Source: Effrenium voratum
Lineage: Eukaryota > Sar > Dinophyceae > Suessiales > Symbiodiniaceae
DNA length: 64,000 nucleotides
Direction: 5' to 3'
NCBI GenBank assembly: GCA_963377175.1
Contig: CAUJNA010001502.1
Coordinates: 997,001-1,061,000 of the forward strand
Numbering within the stretch: position 1 is the first letter of the stretch; each line of letters opens with the position of its first letter. Of this stretch, positions 11,030-23,638 are shown piece by piece. A program made the position numbers and the translations under genes. The notes under the pieces were generated by a model. It was not told the DNA's origin, did no database searches, and saw only the letters and a program-made list of their open reading frames with translations.

Positions 11030-11725
11030 CTGCAGCTCTTTCTGGTTTATTTCCCTTCACGGGTTTTGATTGTGGCTCATGGGTATGAGTTCTCACGCGA
11101 TCCCCATTTGATGGACATCATTTACGTGGATTGACGGTGTCCACCAACATCTTGGATGTATTGGTTCACCTAGTCCGGCGTCGTTTTCCAATTCGGCCAG
11201 CAACCCTGGAAGTACTTCAAAGGAGCCCCGCAGAAGCTCCGAAGCCCCTATGATTGCCAAAGGTCCCATAGTTCAAGCTTAGACTCCTTGGCAAACAACT
11301 TACCTCTTGAAGGAACACCAACCAGGCAAGCCGGCCAAGCAACGCCTTTTCCTTATAGGAAAGCGAAGTCCAATGCTGAAAAGGCACCCCACTAAGCCCA
11401 AGACGTGGGTGATTCGACCATTTCCCAGCCAAAAGCTTTGGGGGTATACCGCACGGGCTTGCGGTAATGTGTTCGTTGATATTTGACTCATCGGCGTATG
11501 GCTCATGTCGTATTGGCGCCATTAAAAGGGTGTGCACCATCCATGTGCTTAAGACTCCTGGGAAAATAAACATATTGAAGCAGTGATAAATTCCCTTTAA
11601 CACCAACGAGGGAAAAAACAAAATGCTATTGAGCAAATGACACCGGGTAAATCGTTCAACCTCTTGCAACTCGGTTGCTCAAAATCGGAGGGAATCAAGA
11701 ACACCCAGACTAAATTGTGTTTAGT

Positions 11726-11930
<205 letters not shown>

Positions 11931-12225
11931 GCATAGGTCGACCAAATCGAAGCGCCGTGGTAGTGATGAAACCCCCCCCCCAAAAAAAAAACAAAAAAAC
12001 ACTGAATTCAACCCTCTCACACAAAACCCCACCAGGACCAAGACAAAGTCCACCCACCCGCCCACCCGCCCACCTGCGCGCCCACCCCCGTTTTGTCTGG
12101 CGTTCAAGCCACAAAACATGCGCACCCAAATTGTTGTGCTTCTCTTTGAAGGATATCCGGGTCTGGTTGTTTCAACATATGTTGCCCACTCGTACCCATC
12201 GGGCGGCCAAAATTCCGTGCACCGC

Positions 12226-12313
12226 CGGTAGACTCCATGTCGCTCTTGTCGTCCGCCACCAACTCGAGGGCGCGAAGGTCGGCGAGGTTTTGCTCAATCT
12301 GAACCCCAAACCC
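12226..12313 (-). CDS. candidate exon, coiled-coil type (unidentified gene)
   Basis: The minus strand reads GFGVQIEQNLADLRA then LELVADDKSDMESTG, convincingly protein-like and helical. The start follows GTCAG followed by G. The end is set at a GC donor (12225-12224), but GA donors within the last third are alternatives. It is the most upstream member of the coiled-coil exon group at 0-12.3 kb. Confidence 0.55.
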
Positions 12314-12423
12314 CTGACCTTGGGGACTTACAGGGGTCACTGACCTGAGCGAGGCTCACCGGAGTAAAAGGGTGTGCTCCTGTCACAGCTCTTTTGCCAA
12401 AAAGGGCACCTCCCTGCCAGCCA

Positions 12424-12442
12424 ATATATATATATATATATA
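12424..12442 (+). repeat. TA microsatellite
   Basis: A short run of TA dinucleotides in presumed intron sequence. Confidence 0.8.
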
Positions 12443-12449
12443 AATAATG

Positions 12450-13690
12450 GAACCCTTGGGTGGTTAGGGAGCATTTGGCAGGCCTCGGTCTTCCCAACCC
12501 TTAGCAAACAAAGCATCAGTTGCGGCTTTTGGGCAGCCTAGCAAACAACGTGAATCAAACCAGACAAGCGACAACGAACAACATACCAAGAGCTGCGAAG
12601 TAGGGTGCCCTTGAACATCAGTCACATGGCCATGCATAAACCATGGTTCAGGGCACCCTTGTTACTCAGCAATACCCAGGCTGTGAGTTTTATCCGGTGG
12701 GTTTGTTCTTAGTCACTTGTTTCAATGGAAACCGAAACCCATGTTGCAGGTGGTCTTTGCTGTCATGTTGGTTCTGAAGGGAATTTATTCACTACTGAAG
12801 TTGTGTTACCAAAGCGCTTAAGCAAATAGATGTTTATCTTTAAAGGGGAATATGTTCTTGGTATCCTGGCCGAAGTCATGATTTGCCACAACCATAGCTG
12901 GTTGGGTTGCAACTCCCTTTTGGTAATACATTCACATAACCCCACTGCAAGCACATGCAAATACCTAGCAAATTGAGCCCCATGCCATTCCGACCCAGGG
13001 ATTCGACAGTAAACAACCCATGCACCCATGACACCACGCATATGCTACCCATATGCCACCATGCTTGAGCATCCATACCTTCAGAAACCGGAGCGTGCCC
13101 CCAGTTCAAGCCTGAACTCGCAGAACCAAGCTGCTGGAAGGGCGCATACTGGTGGCTATATTAACCCCAGGTGCGTCAATGGTCTAAAACACGGGGCAAA
13201 GCTAACATTGAGCCCTTGAGTCAAAACAACTTGGTGTTGAAATGGTCTGCCCAGACTGGAATTGAACAGGCGGACCCGCAACTGGCTGGGAGTGTCTGCT
13301 ACCCTCCAACTACCCGAGTTTTCATAGTTTTCCCCCTAAACAGGTCCCCCACAAAAGGGAGAATGGAACCATTACATCCAGAGGTCGAACTCCACCATCG
13401 GTGTCTTTCCAAAGACGGCCCACTCACATGGAACCCGCCAAAAGGTTCTTGAGGGACGCAACGTTGACCCCAGATTTATCAATTGGGGGTGGGGGTAGGG
13501 GGCCCTCCAAAAGTGGCCTGATTCCCCACTAAACTCAGGGAGATTAAGCTTTCCATTCTAGGAACTTGCGCAAATGAATCGGTTAAAATTCAACATGGGT
13601 GTCTCACTTTTTGAGCATACCCCCTTTTGGTTGGATTTAAAGCGCAGTCAAGAAAACAACCACCATACTGGCTTCGATGAATATGGGTAT
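12450..13690. other. presumed intergenic or intron sequence
   Basis: No credible exon is seen. A degenerate copy of the AATGTTGACCCC element lies at about 13460-13550. The rest is unique-looking sequence of mixed composition. Confidence 0.5.
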
Positions 13691-13698
13691 TATTGTTG

Positions 13699-13769
13699 AA
13701 TTAGGGGGATTGGAATAGTGGACATCATTTTGGGATGTATGTCCACCAACCACTTTTCAGGGGGTTCCA
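13699..13769 (+). mobile_element. short hairpin element (GTGGACATCA family), copy 1
   Basis: AATTAGGG is followed by GTGGACATCA and later TATGTCCACCA, which can pair, then CCACTTTTCAGGGGGTTCC. A second copy is at 21877-21944. The two differ mainly in the loop. Confidence 0.6.
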
Positions 13770-13914
13770 ACCATGAAAACTCATCGCCATATGGCTGTGG
13801 GCTCAAAAAACTGGTGCCCAAAATGGCACCTTGGAAAATTGCAACCAAGTCCAAAACCTGCGGCTTGCCCCACCTGGGGTCCACCTGCCCCCCAAAACCC
13901 AAACCCTCCGACGC

Positions 13915-14060
13915 TCGGCTTCGAGGCGCGGAGGCCCGCGACGCGGAGTTGGAGAGCACCGCCCCCGCCGGGCGCTGGTTCTCCGACATCGCCTCGCGAC
14001 AAAAAAAATTCGAGCGCGCGAAAAACGCGCGCCGAGAAAGCCCCACGCGGCCGCCGACCC
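13915..14060. CDS. exon-like GC-rich island, strand uncertain
   Basis: On the plus strand, after GCGGAG followed by G, it reads ARDAELESTAPAGRWF and SDIASRQKKFERAKNA. On the minus strand, after GCGAG followed by G, it reads AMSENQRPAGAVLSNS. Both are open. The plus reading looks more like a real protein, the minus reading agrees with the strand of the neighbours. I could not decide. Confidence 0.35.
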
Positions 14061-14129
14061 GCGGCGACGGGGGAAAACCCCCCCAAAAAAAAGGTTGCGG
14101 GGTGCGGCAAGGTGCGCAAGGTGTCCCCG

Positions 14130-15180
14130 TCGTTCTTTGTGTGCAGGGCATTTTGGGATTGTGGATGTTGCTGGAGGTGTGGAGGTTGTATGCTACTTAT
14201 CTTGTTTGGGACCCACTTGAGTAATTAGTTACCCTCCAATTGGTGGTTGGGGTCAGGGTTTAGGGCAGTTGCCCGCCTTTTCGATTTTGGACCCGCTTGC
14301 TTAGGTCGGGGAATTTACAAGTTCAAAGCGGCTTTGTGTCAACATAGGCGGACGCCTAAAATGGTCTCTTTCTGGTTCCCCCCTCAACACAACCCCCGAA
14401 AGGATCCCTCAAAAAAAAAGGACAAACAAAAACCATTCCCAACAAGGCCTTGTAGCTTGGGCTTGGAGGGGTGGTCCTTCAACAAAAAAAACTGCCAACC
14501 AAACAGGGCCTAGATGCCAACCACGGCTGGAGGAGTTGCCCTCGGAATGGAGCTGCGTGGGGCTCTTGGAAGGCCACGATGCCGATGTTTGATGATTTTT
14601 TGGCCTTCTGGGGGCTCTGCATTGGATATCTCTCATATGCAGAGAGAGCCCTGTGATTCTTGGAAAATGTTGGAAAGAAACCCTGCAAATGAACGGAAGG
14701 GACCCCAAAATGGGGGGGGGGGGGGGTTCTCAAGAGATTCCGTTCCCAGGGGAAAGGTGAAAGACCAATGAGCTGACACTACTTTGTTCGCTGAGTTCCT
14801 TGCAGCCCGCTGAAAACTACGCAAATGCAACATGAACCTTGCGGTCGGCAGCCACATGATTTGGTTGTGTGTTGTTCTAATTATTGTTATGTTGTTGCTC
14901 TTTCTTTTTTTCCTTGCCTTTTTTTTTTTTTTTGGGGGGGGGGGGCGGGGCAAGTGAACAACTGTTGCAAGCCTAGGGCCTAACACGTTGTTTTTGTTTG
15001 AAGGGGCATGTGTCAAAATGGGGTACACATAGCACTTCATCATGGAACTCCCCACCCCTGATGACGCGCCAATAATTCCAATAAGTGACGTTATGATTGT
15101 TCTTCCATTTGCTTTTCGCTGGATCTTCCAATGACTCAGTGAGTAAAGGGACTTTGTCCGGTGCGCTCGCAGGCAGAGTT
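14130..15180. other. presumed intron or intergenic sequence
   Basis: Contains homopolymer runs (G at 14712-14726, T then G at 14920-14943) and no firm exon. One minus-strand stretch at 15103-15188, reading LTLPASAPDKVPLLTE, is protein-like but its phase does not fit the exon at 15490-15588. Confidence 0.45.
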
Positions 15181-15186
15181 AGACGC

Positions 15187-15190
15187 ACGC
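15187..15190 (-). other. possible end of the 15-31 kb gene (stop after GCG TGC GTC)
   Basis: After CCAAG at 15194-15191 the minus strand reads Ala-Cys-Val and then TAA at 15181-15179, in phase with the exon ending at 15490. If this acceptor is used, the gene ends here. Inference only. The preceding 299-bp intron would be bounded by a direct repeat of about 24 bp (plus strand 15187-15211 and 15486-15510). Confidence 0.3.
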
Positions 15191-15489
15191 CTTGGTGAGG
15201 AACAGTAGCCCCCCCAGGTATCCACTCACCCCGGCAAGGTTCTTACGAAATACTTGCAGAGGTTCTGCTTGGTTCTGGGTTCCAATAACTCCCGCCCTCC
15301 TCCGGCGTTTGCGCTCGAAGGAACACTTGATGGCTATTGCCCCCGCCCCAAAAGTCAAAAAGTTCAACTTTCCCAAAGAGCCCTTAAAAAGGGGCTCTCT
15401 TTGGTCCAAGCCCATCGCCTGCAAAAAAATCGGCGCTTTCCTCCCTCCCGCCGTCCTCCCCGTCCTCCCCGTCCTCGCCCCGTTCTCGC

Positions 15490-15588
15490 CTCGGTGAGGA
15501 ACATGAGCCCGGCCCCGGAGGCCCGGCGGCCCAGCTTCTTCTCCGGGCGCCCGCTGTCGGAGCTCTTCAGCGCGCTGCCCGGCACCAC
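15490..15588 (-). CDS. candidate exon (unidentified gene)
   Basis: The minus strand reads VVPGSALKSSDSGRPE then KKLGRRASGAGLMFLTE, 33 codons in phase 0, between GGCGAG followed by G and GAG before a GC donor (15489-15488). It contains a Ser-rich basic stretch and a hydrophobic end. Not recognised. Confidence 0.55.
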
Positions 15589-16384
15589 CTCGCCGCGCGG
15601 CTTGGCGAGGCTCCCGAGAGTCCCGAGGCGAGGCTCCGGGTGGTTGTGGCTCAGGGTCGGTTTAGAATGGGTGGAAGGTTTGGCTTCTGGTTGATGTTAC
15701 TTCTTAAAAGGTTTGGCGTATGGTTCATGTTTCTTGACTCCACTGTTTGTCACCATCTTCCCAAAACGATCAAGTCCTCAAAAAGTCAGTGGCAAACTTG
15801 ACAAGAGCCGCCTGTTGGAGGCGATGTTTTCGCTTCCCAGGAGTTCTGCCCATTTTTGGCCGCGAATGGTACGGTACATGACCATAGTGTTCGATTGTTG
15901 CGTCCCATGAGTCCGGCTTTTGCTTGATGGGAAGCCTTGTCACTGGCAATGGGTGAGATTTATGAGCACATGTTGCTATAACTCCAAAAGCTGAGTTCAG
16001 AATCGGATCCCCAAAGGATCTTTATCATGGTGACCCCCGAATCGCTGAGCTCGCTATAAGATAGGCAGAATTTCTGAACCGAGGGGTTGCCAGGGGCCAA
16101 CCACGTGCCCTAAAACCGCTCCCTAGGTCTCAATAAGGCCATGCGCAGAGAAACTTATTGGGGGGGGGAAGGGTGTGCCCGCATCATCATTTGAGTTCCT
16201 TCTTATGCACTACCCCAACAGAAAGCATAAACAAACACAAACTTACATGTAGCCATCAAAAGACTAAAGATCATCGATTCCCATCCTTCCCCTGAACATC
16301 CCTGAACAAACCAGAGATACCGCACTTCCAACTCTCAACGTGCCACACCAACCTCCACCCGGAAACGCGTGATTTCTGCCCCGC

Positions 16385-16426
16385 CTCTCGCATGGCTTGC
16401 ATGCGCCTCCCGATGTTGCTGAAGAC
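16385..16426 (-). CDS. candidate exon (unidentified gene)
   Basis: The minus strand reads VFSNIGRRMQAMRE, 14 codons in phase 0, bounded by GTCGAG followed by G and GAG before a GC donor. The start context closely resembles that of the exon at 18230-18280. Confidence 0.5.
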
Positions 16427-17051
16427 CTCGACGCTTGACAGGACTTGTGGACTTCAATGGATCACGCTGCACAAATCTGGGGTATACGAAACTTGCTGCT
16501 GCTCAGCAGGGAATGACAAATGGAATGACCCTCATAAGGGAATCCCTGGGTTCACTCGCAAGTTCCCTACTGAGGGATATGTTCAGATTCTGATCCATAG
16601 CCTGCTAAAAGATATTGGTTTTACCTAACATCTAGACTTTTTTGGCTGCTTCCCCCAATGTCTTGCTTCCCACTTCGGGCCCGAACAGATGCGAAACCGA
16701 AACAACTAAGCCAAGAGCCACACTGACGGACAGAGCATTGCTGTGGAAAGAACGATGGAAGCCCTTGAGAGGAATAATAATGCCTTGTGGATAAGATAAG
16801 CATGCCTGCAATTGGGGAAAAACCTGGTTCACCCCGCTGCTGGCGCGTTGAGTACCAAACCCCGCAAACCTGAACTCGAAACTGATTGCATGAACGATCG
16901 TTGATCGTTGCGTGTGTGAACAAAAGCATGGGTAGTCTTAAACCCTTCCTCCCAAAAACGTAGCACCTGGGAGGGTACCTGGGAGTTTACGTGGAAGAGA
17001 AGCCTCTAGTACTGGCCAAACTTCAGAACCCAACGTCGGTGTCCAAGGTGC

Positions 17052-17078
17052 CGCGTTGTAGGAGAGCTGCATGCACTC
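17052..17078 (-). CDS. candidate short exon (unidentified gene)
   Basis: The minus strand reads ECMQLSYNA between GCCAAG followed by G and a GC donor. An alternative acceptor at 17094-17093 would add GASAK in the same frame. Short, hence tentative. Confidence 0.35.
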
Positions 17079-17449
17079 CTTGGCACTGGCGCCTTTTCGG
17101 CCGTTTGGGAGGCGCTCGTTGCTTCAAAAATTGAACCCAGCCGAAACGATTGGTAAAAACTGGGTACTTTTGGCACCCCCGCTTTGCTATCCACCGTTTA
17201 CGCGTGCTTTGCACATGTGGCTTGTGGACTTTCTCACCCCACCCGAAAGGCCGAAAGGCCGGTCTATCAAAAAAAAAACGTGTTCAGAGCCTGACAAAAG
17301 CTCCACCATGGTGAAGTGGATGGGGCAACTCCGTCTATGTGGGCAAGTGCATGAGATGTCTAAACCAGCATTGGGATATTGCGCCATCTACTTTCATCCC
17401 ACTCGCGCGAGAATGGGACCTACACGGGCTTCAACAAGAACAACAACCA

Positions 17450-17930
17450 ATCAAGAAATAAAAGAAAAAGAAAGAAACAAAGCAAGAAAGAAAGAAAGAA
17501 AGAGCGAAAGAACAACTTATAGGAATGATAAATAAAGAAAGCACATGCAACTGAGTAAAATAAAGAAAGACAAACAGAAAGAAATAACACATAAACAAAG
17601 AAAGAAATACACACATAAAGAACAAATAAGTTATCATAAAGTACCTAAATAACTAACAATAAGAAAGAAACTCGCCCAATCATCAATAAATACATGAACA
17701 AACAAGTAAAGAAATAATAAATCGATAAAGAACGAAATCAAGACAGAAATAGAGATATGAAGAAAGAACAAAAGAAACAACTAAATAACGCAACAAATAG
17801 AGACTAATTAAACAAATAAAGAACCAATATGAAAGAAGGGAAGACACAAATAAATATATAAATAGCGGAATAAACAAAAAACAAACAAAACACAACATTA
17901 ATAAAGAACGAACGGCAGAAATAGCCATGA
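17450..17930 (+). repeat. low-complexity A-rich region (AAAG and AAATA units)
   Basis: Nearly 500 bp with almost no C+G, built of degenerate AAAG, AAAT and ACAA units. It runs into the CA/CACG microsatellite and has no coding signal. Confidence 0.85.
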
Positions 17931-17991
17931 TATACATTTGTCATGACATATATTTGTTGAACAACGGAAAAACACATGCACACAAACACAA

Positions 17992-18146
<155 letters not shown>

Positions 18147-18229
18147 CAACATAGAGAAAGCAAACAAGACACCAGGCAGCCAACCAACAACCCGACCCAA
18201 CCCAACCAACAACCCAAACGAGCGGCAAC

Positions 18230-18280
18230 GTTCCAGTGCCACTCGCGCCCGCTCGGCAAGACCGGCAAGTTCTGCAAGAC
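18230..18280 (-). CDS. candidate exon (unidentified gene)
   Basis: The minus strand reads VLQNLPVLPSGREWHWN, 17 codons in phase 0, after GTCGAG followed by G and before a GT donor (18229-18228). The long microsatellite begins 84 bp downstream on the gene strand, so it would sit in the next intron. Confidence 0.5.
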
Positions 18281-18959
18281 CTCGACATGTGTGGTGGGCA
18301 ATTGGGATTTGGGCGCGCCTTTCCGCAAGACTCGCCCATTTATGGAAAACCCGAATCAAAACAACATCCATTTGGAAAGCCAGAAGAAGATATAAATTGC
18401 TCAGCCGGAAATGAGGGAATGACCCAAAAAAACAATCCCTTGTGGTTTCCTGTAAGGGAAGCCTCAAAACCGGTTCATTTCCAACACACGGGACTCCTTG
18501 TCTTCCCCTACTGGGCATCAGCAAGAAAAGGAACCTCACTGTAACAAGGTTGCTCCAAAACACCCTTAGAATACCCGAGAAAAAAAAAGATAAGACTCTT
18601 GGCAAGCACCTTGAGGGTCCATGCAACCTCTTGGGTCTTCTTGTATCCTGGGCCCTGGGATCTCCTTTAAAGCGGGCCCTGCACGACTTTTGGGACGGTT
18701 AAAGCCAAACTTCGTGAGGGGCAACATGGGTGTTTTCCTCGAGAATGCCACCATTCTTGCCGGTTTAGAGGAAGAACAAAAGGAACACAACCCTGATGCA
18801 AAATACCACACCCATGTTCTCTGGATGACCCTGAATGTGCTCTGGCACATAGGTTCCTACAAATGGGCTCCTTCCGGACGCCAGGCGCATTGCATGGTTT
18901 TCCTTTTACTCCAAAGTGTCGATCGGGTCCCCTGAATGAAGGAAATCCTCCCTGACACG

Positions 18960-21780
18960 CTTCATTTTGCGAGGACGCCGCTACCTTTGTTCAATTCGTA
19001 GCATGTTTGCCAAAAACATTGTGTTCTTTGCAGCCCGCCAGCTTGTAGAGGTGCCTGGGAAACACCTAAAAAACCAAACAACATGATCAAGTTGGCAACC
19101 CCCACCAAAAACTGAACAGCGCAAGCTTGAGAAAGCTGAAAGCCAATGCTGGCCCCCACTCCTCCCCTACAGGTACAAACCTCAAGAGCCTCTTCGAGGC
19201 CAGCTGTCGGCAAAGGCAAAGAGCACTGGACGAAACAAACAGTGACCAACAAACATGAAACTGAACGGGCCGCATTTTGAAAGACGCTCCACTTGGAACA
19301 CGGCCTGCGCACTCATGTTTGGGGAGGGCTTCGCAGGAAAGGCCAATCACCGTTTGGGAGCTTGACTGAAACCTGGACCACTACTGAAAAAATATGTCCA
19401 AGCTGGATCCAGGACTGCCATTTATACTGGGTTGTCAGGTCCCCCGCTAAAAGCTTAACTCTTAGTGAGCTAAACGGAACCTACCACCAAACCACCAAAA
19501 TAACAACTAAAAACCTAAGGAGATGGCTGGGAACCAGCAAGTATAGCAGGCCTACATGGTTTCCCATGGTGCCGATACGAGTAACTTTCTACCGGGCTTT
19601 GGGCACGCTCTCGGCAAAGCTCCCAAGGTGTGTGTGGTTCAAGGTCGATGGTTTTCTAGGAGCAGTTACCCTCCCTCCCACAATCATGGAAGCTGACAGC
19701 AGGGTTTTGTTTGTTATCACTGCTTTCCTTGTGGGGAAGCCCCCTGTTCAGCCCCATGATTCTTGGAAAGAGGGTGCAAGCTGGCTTTCCAAAAGCCAGT
19801 TTCAAGGGGTCTTTGCGCTTCCAACCCCAATTAGTGGTATCCCACTAATTACAGGTTCGGAGTTGGGATAACCGGGATTCGCATAGGTGTTCGTTAGGGA
19901 TAATAAAGGCCCTGGCAAATTGTGAACCAACCAGGTCAACCATGGCGCCCCTGGTATAAGGATTTGGCGGCACATCCCGCAACTGCGAGCAACCGGAGCA
20001 AAGCTAAATCAACCAGCGCGTCTGAGTGACTTGCAACACGCCAGCAACCTGAATGAAGGGAATGCAGGTAGAAACCTTTTCCCCACTTCCCACCTCACGC
20101 TCAATCCCACCTCCCACCTCTCACTCTGCCACCTCTCGCCTCCCACCCTGCTCTTTCATTTCCCCCCCAAAAAAGAATGAAAGAAAGACTAGATATGCAT
20201 ATAGATAATCATGCCTACGCGTTCCAGTCTCTTTGGATCAGCCTCTTCGAGATCGCGAGCCCCTTCGGAGATCGACAACAAATCGACTCGGAGTCGATCC
20301 CCGTGCCTTCATATAGATATCCTCGAGCCAAAGGAACGCCCCGGTCCGGAAAAAACGGCGAAGCGTGTTCAACGTGAGGCACGGAGAAAGAACTCCATCC
20401 GGAACTCCCGGGGTTGAACCAAGGAAGAAACACAGGCTGATTCTGGGCAAGTGTCAATCTTTTGCAAGCACATGGCTCCACTAGTGAGGGACCAGCATCT
20501 TGGGTGAGCTTGCTGCAGACCCGATTTGTTGCAAAGCCGCTGGAAAGTCAAGTCGTGGTTAGCTCGCAAGCTGCCGACTAATGTATACATTTCCCTGTCT
20601 CAGATTGATGTGGACTGCTGGGCTGATCTGACGGAAAGCCAGGAAGTCAGGCTGAACCAAACCCAACTGCGACAAATCAAGTTCAGAGCCCTGCGCGGGC
20701 AAGTCCCTGCACAAGCCATCGCAACTCAGAATCACAAACTGCAAATTCTACACTAAAACCCCCAAGTACAGTAACAACATCATTCTGAGCTGGTTTTAAG
20801 CCCTATTCGGTCACAAAGCACAGCAAGCCATTCGGGCCAGCTCATTGTCGCCCCCTCCCTCCCACCAGAATGGCTTTCAGAAACAGGTTCTTTCCCGACG
20901 GAACCTGGGCAATACACTCCTTCAAGACATTGGGGCTCGGCAGCGTGTCATAAGGAGCCCCTGAAAGAACAAAAACATGACGAGTTCCCTTTTGGCTTTC
21001 TGGTTTTTAGCGCCCGCAAACGGCTGCCAACCGCAAAAAGAGACACTCCCAAGAGTTGATTCTGTGGGTATCTTTTGCCATCAAACAACCGAACTCCCGA
21101 TTGACTTCAAAGCATAGCATTTGCAACCGGAAAAGACATCAAAGATCCAACCTGGTTTTTGTTGGGTTGGCAGGTTCGTTGGAACTTAATCGCCTTGCAA
21201 ATGCAGCCTACAATGGCGCTCGAATCCGTTTCTTCAAGGGGCGGTGTTCACCGCGCGGTCGATGATGGTGGCGGTGGATGCATCACCGCAGGCCACAACC
21301 ACCGCCTGAAACCGGCAAGGAGCACAAGGGAAACCCCAAAAAAAGCCAAGGGAAAGCCAAGAGAAAGCCAAGAGAAAGGGAGGGAAGAACCAAGGGAACT
21401 CGAGCAAACCCAAAATATTCCCCTAAAGATTCGGGCTCGGGATTTGTCAACTCCACCCAGAAACAATCAGTTGGAGCATGCCCTTTTTGGAAGGAGAGCC
21501 CAACCCGAAAAGAATCAAACCCAAGGGATGGAGCCAACTCGAAGGAATTGGCGAATTGGCTCCCTTCGCACAAAGTGAACTCCCCACTACACATGGTCAC
21601 ATGGCCAAAACGTGTTCTACAAGACTGCCAGTTGCCTTTCGGGCACCTGAAGTCTAGCTGGCTCAGCACCCCCCAAAAAAAAACGAAACAAAAGAGAAAA
21701 AACAAGATATAAACGAAACCCCTCAAATCTTCTCAAGCCCTCAAGCCCTCAACCCCCCCCGCGCTGGTTCTGCCGTCGCA
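18960..21780. other. presumed long intron
   Basis: Holds a family B element (19427-19541), a polypyrimidine stretch at 20080-20170 and A-rich Lys-type sequence at 21320-21400. An island at 20215-20350 has open frames on both strands (plus: SLFEIASPFGDRQQIDSES) but no decisive splice pattern, so no exon is called. Confidence 0.45.
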
Positions 21781-21785
21781 TTCGC

Positions 21786-21827
21786 CTCGAAGTACCCGGA
21801 CCACATGGAGCGCCAGGTCTTCAGCGC
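21786..21827 (-). CDS. candidate exon (unidentified gene)
   Basis: The minus strand reads ALKTWRSMWSGYFE, 14 codons in phase 0 with two Trp, between CGCAG followed by G and GAG before a GC donor (21785-21784). Its splice ends are among the cleanest in the window. Confidence 0.6.
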
Positions 21828-21876
21828 CTGCGAATGTGTTTGTGGCGTGGACACGTCTCAACTGGGCATGAGTTTT

Positions 21877-21944
21877 AATTAGGGAATGGTGGACATCAGA
21901 ATTCGGTGGGGTTTATGTCCACCACCCACTTTTCAGGGGGTTCC
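21877..21944 (+). mobile_element. short hairpin element (GTGGACATCA family), copy 2
   Basis: Second copy of the element at 13699-13769, 50 bp upstream (gene sense) of the exon at 21786-21827. The stem GTGGACATCA / TATGTCCAC and the tail CCACTTTTCAGGGGGTTCC are kept. Confidence 0.6.
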
Positions 21945-22656
21945 TTCTTCAAATGCATGGCCAAATGTGTTCATGGTTAAGAGATGGTTCTGGCAGTAGG
22001 ATTCTGATAGGTGGTCCAAAATCGAAAGTGCGGTCCAAGCAGCCATGGAAGGGTGCTGGTGGTGTTTGGTTCTTCCATTCATCCAGTCCGTGTTGCCATG
22101 GAAAGTGCCAGAGAAACCAAAGATACAACGTTCACCTTTTGGAACCTTGACAACATATGGACCAATTCAGGGAAACCGAAAGGTCAAAGGTCGAATAAGC
22201 GAGGGTTGCCCAAATGCCCTCTACGGTTCAAACCCCAAAACAACATGCTTGTAAAGAATATTTCTGCGCCAAATGCACATTCACCCCAATAGTGGCTAGT
22301 ATATAAGTAGGGGCCAGTGCCACAGCCCCCAAAAAAGTCATAGTACTCACATCGGCAAAGACTTCTTGTCCCAACCCTGGCATACACCAACTTCAAAAAT
22401 ATGTGTTGGTGTTGTTTTTTCTTTTTAAGGAAAAGGGGTGCACCAACCTAAAAGATATGTGTTTTCCAATGTTTTAAAGAAAAACAACAAGTTCTGGTGT
22501 TCAGTTCCCTACTTTACTGCACCTCTTCCCCAACACCACCGAACCCAAGAAGTCCGTGGTTGTGGTGCTCCACGGGACCCGTTGCTCGACCGGACCCCCG
22601 CCCGACTCGACCCGAGCGCGCCCGACCCGCCGCTGGGCGCGACCCGCTCCGCGCGC

Positions 22657-22746
22657 CTGGGCGATGCCGGCGCGCGGCTGCCGGTGTTCGGCGTCCGCGA
22701 GGCCGGCCGCGGCCAGGACCAGCACCGGCTTCCGGTCCCCCGGGGC
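22657..22746 (-). CDS. candidate exon (unidentified gene)
   Basis: A very GC-rich island reads APGDRKPVLVLAAAGLAD then AEHRQPRAGIAQ on the minus strand, 30 codons in phase 0, between CTCGAG followed by G and CAG before a GC donor. The hydrophobic KPVLVLAAAG segment resembles a buried beta strand. No family is assigned. Confidence 0.55.
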
Positions 22747-23534
22747 CTCGAGTTCGAAGCCCAGGGGTCTCCCGCGCGTTTTGGGCGAAGCGGTCGGTGG
22801 CCGGTTTGGTCAGAACTGGGGCCGGCCGGGGGGCCGGCAGGTTTGGTTCCTGGGAATGTGGGGCCAATTTGTACTTCCAGTCATAGATGAGTCTGCCTCG
22901 GAGGGGAGGAAAGAAAAGATGGTGTCTCGGATTGTAAGGACTCTCTTTAAATCAGGCCATGGCCGCCCATGGGCAGGAAAGTAAAGGGCTCACTTCCGAT
23001 CGAGTTGGCCCAAAAATGAAGCCCCAAACTGTTGTCCGCTAACATGGTCTTCCAAAGTCACTAAAGCCCATGAACACAGGAAGTGAGAAGGTCATTCAAA
23101 CAATGCGTTAAACTCACTTGCCCGAAAAACCCGAAAACAAAAGGCTAAACTTTGGGAGCCATGACTGAATATGGACCGAGTCAGGGACGCCAAAAGCTTT
23201 AACGGTCGGCTTTGGCAAGAGCAAACTATGGCTCAAACAAGGGCCTGGCCCAACAAGGTCCCTTAAATGAAGATGTCACCCAAATACCAGCGGATCTAGA
23301 GGACAAAACAAAGATCGACCAGAGGGCGATGTATCCTAGGTCAACCTGATGGCCATTCCAGGGGCTCCAAAAGTGCCCCCTGCCCAGAAGTACAGCTGAC
23401 AAGCCGATCCCAAAAGCGAGCTCTTCTAAAACTACCTTGGACACATGATGTTCACAGATAGGAAATAGCAGGACCGCGTTTCACAACAGGGAAAGCAGCC
23501 ATAGGAGCCAAATGACATAAAAATGATGACCAGA

Positions 23535-23638
23535 AAGACAAACAGACAGACAGACAAACAAACAAACAAACAGACAGACAAACAAACAAACAAACAAACA
23601 AACAAACAAACAAACAAATGCACACACACACACACACA
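23535..23638 (+). repeat. CAAA/CAGA tetranucleotide array with CA tail
   Basis: About 85 bp of alternating CAGA and CAAA blocks, then a short CA run. The only open frames across it are repeats of Cys-Leu-Phe-Val on the minus strand, which are artefacts. Confidence 0.95.

Noticed and set aside
11217..11669. Minus-strand open frame of 150 codons.
   Set aside because: Composition looks random, no splice-pattern support and no recognisable motif. Kept out for lack of evidence.
20215..20350. Exon-like island with readings SLFEIASPFGDRQQIDSES (plus) and LRRFFRTGAFLWLEDIYMK (minus).
   Set aside because: At least three frames on two strands look acceptable and none has both splice ends, so no exon was called. 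The vague resemblance of the plus reading to a channel protein loop was not strong enough to name.
23535..23638. Regular CAAA/CAGA spacing that could look like a CRISPR array at first sight.
   Set aside because: Units are 4 bp without spacers, and the window is eukaryotic.
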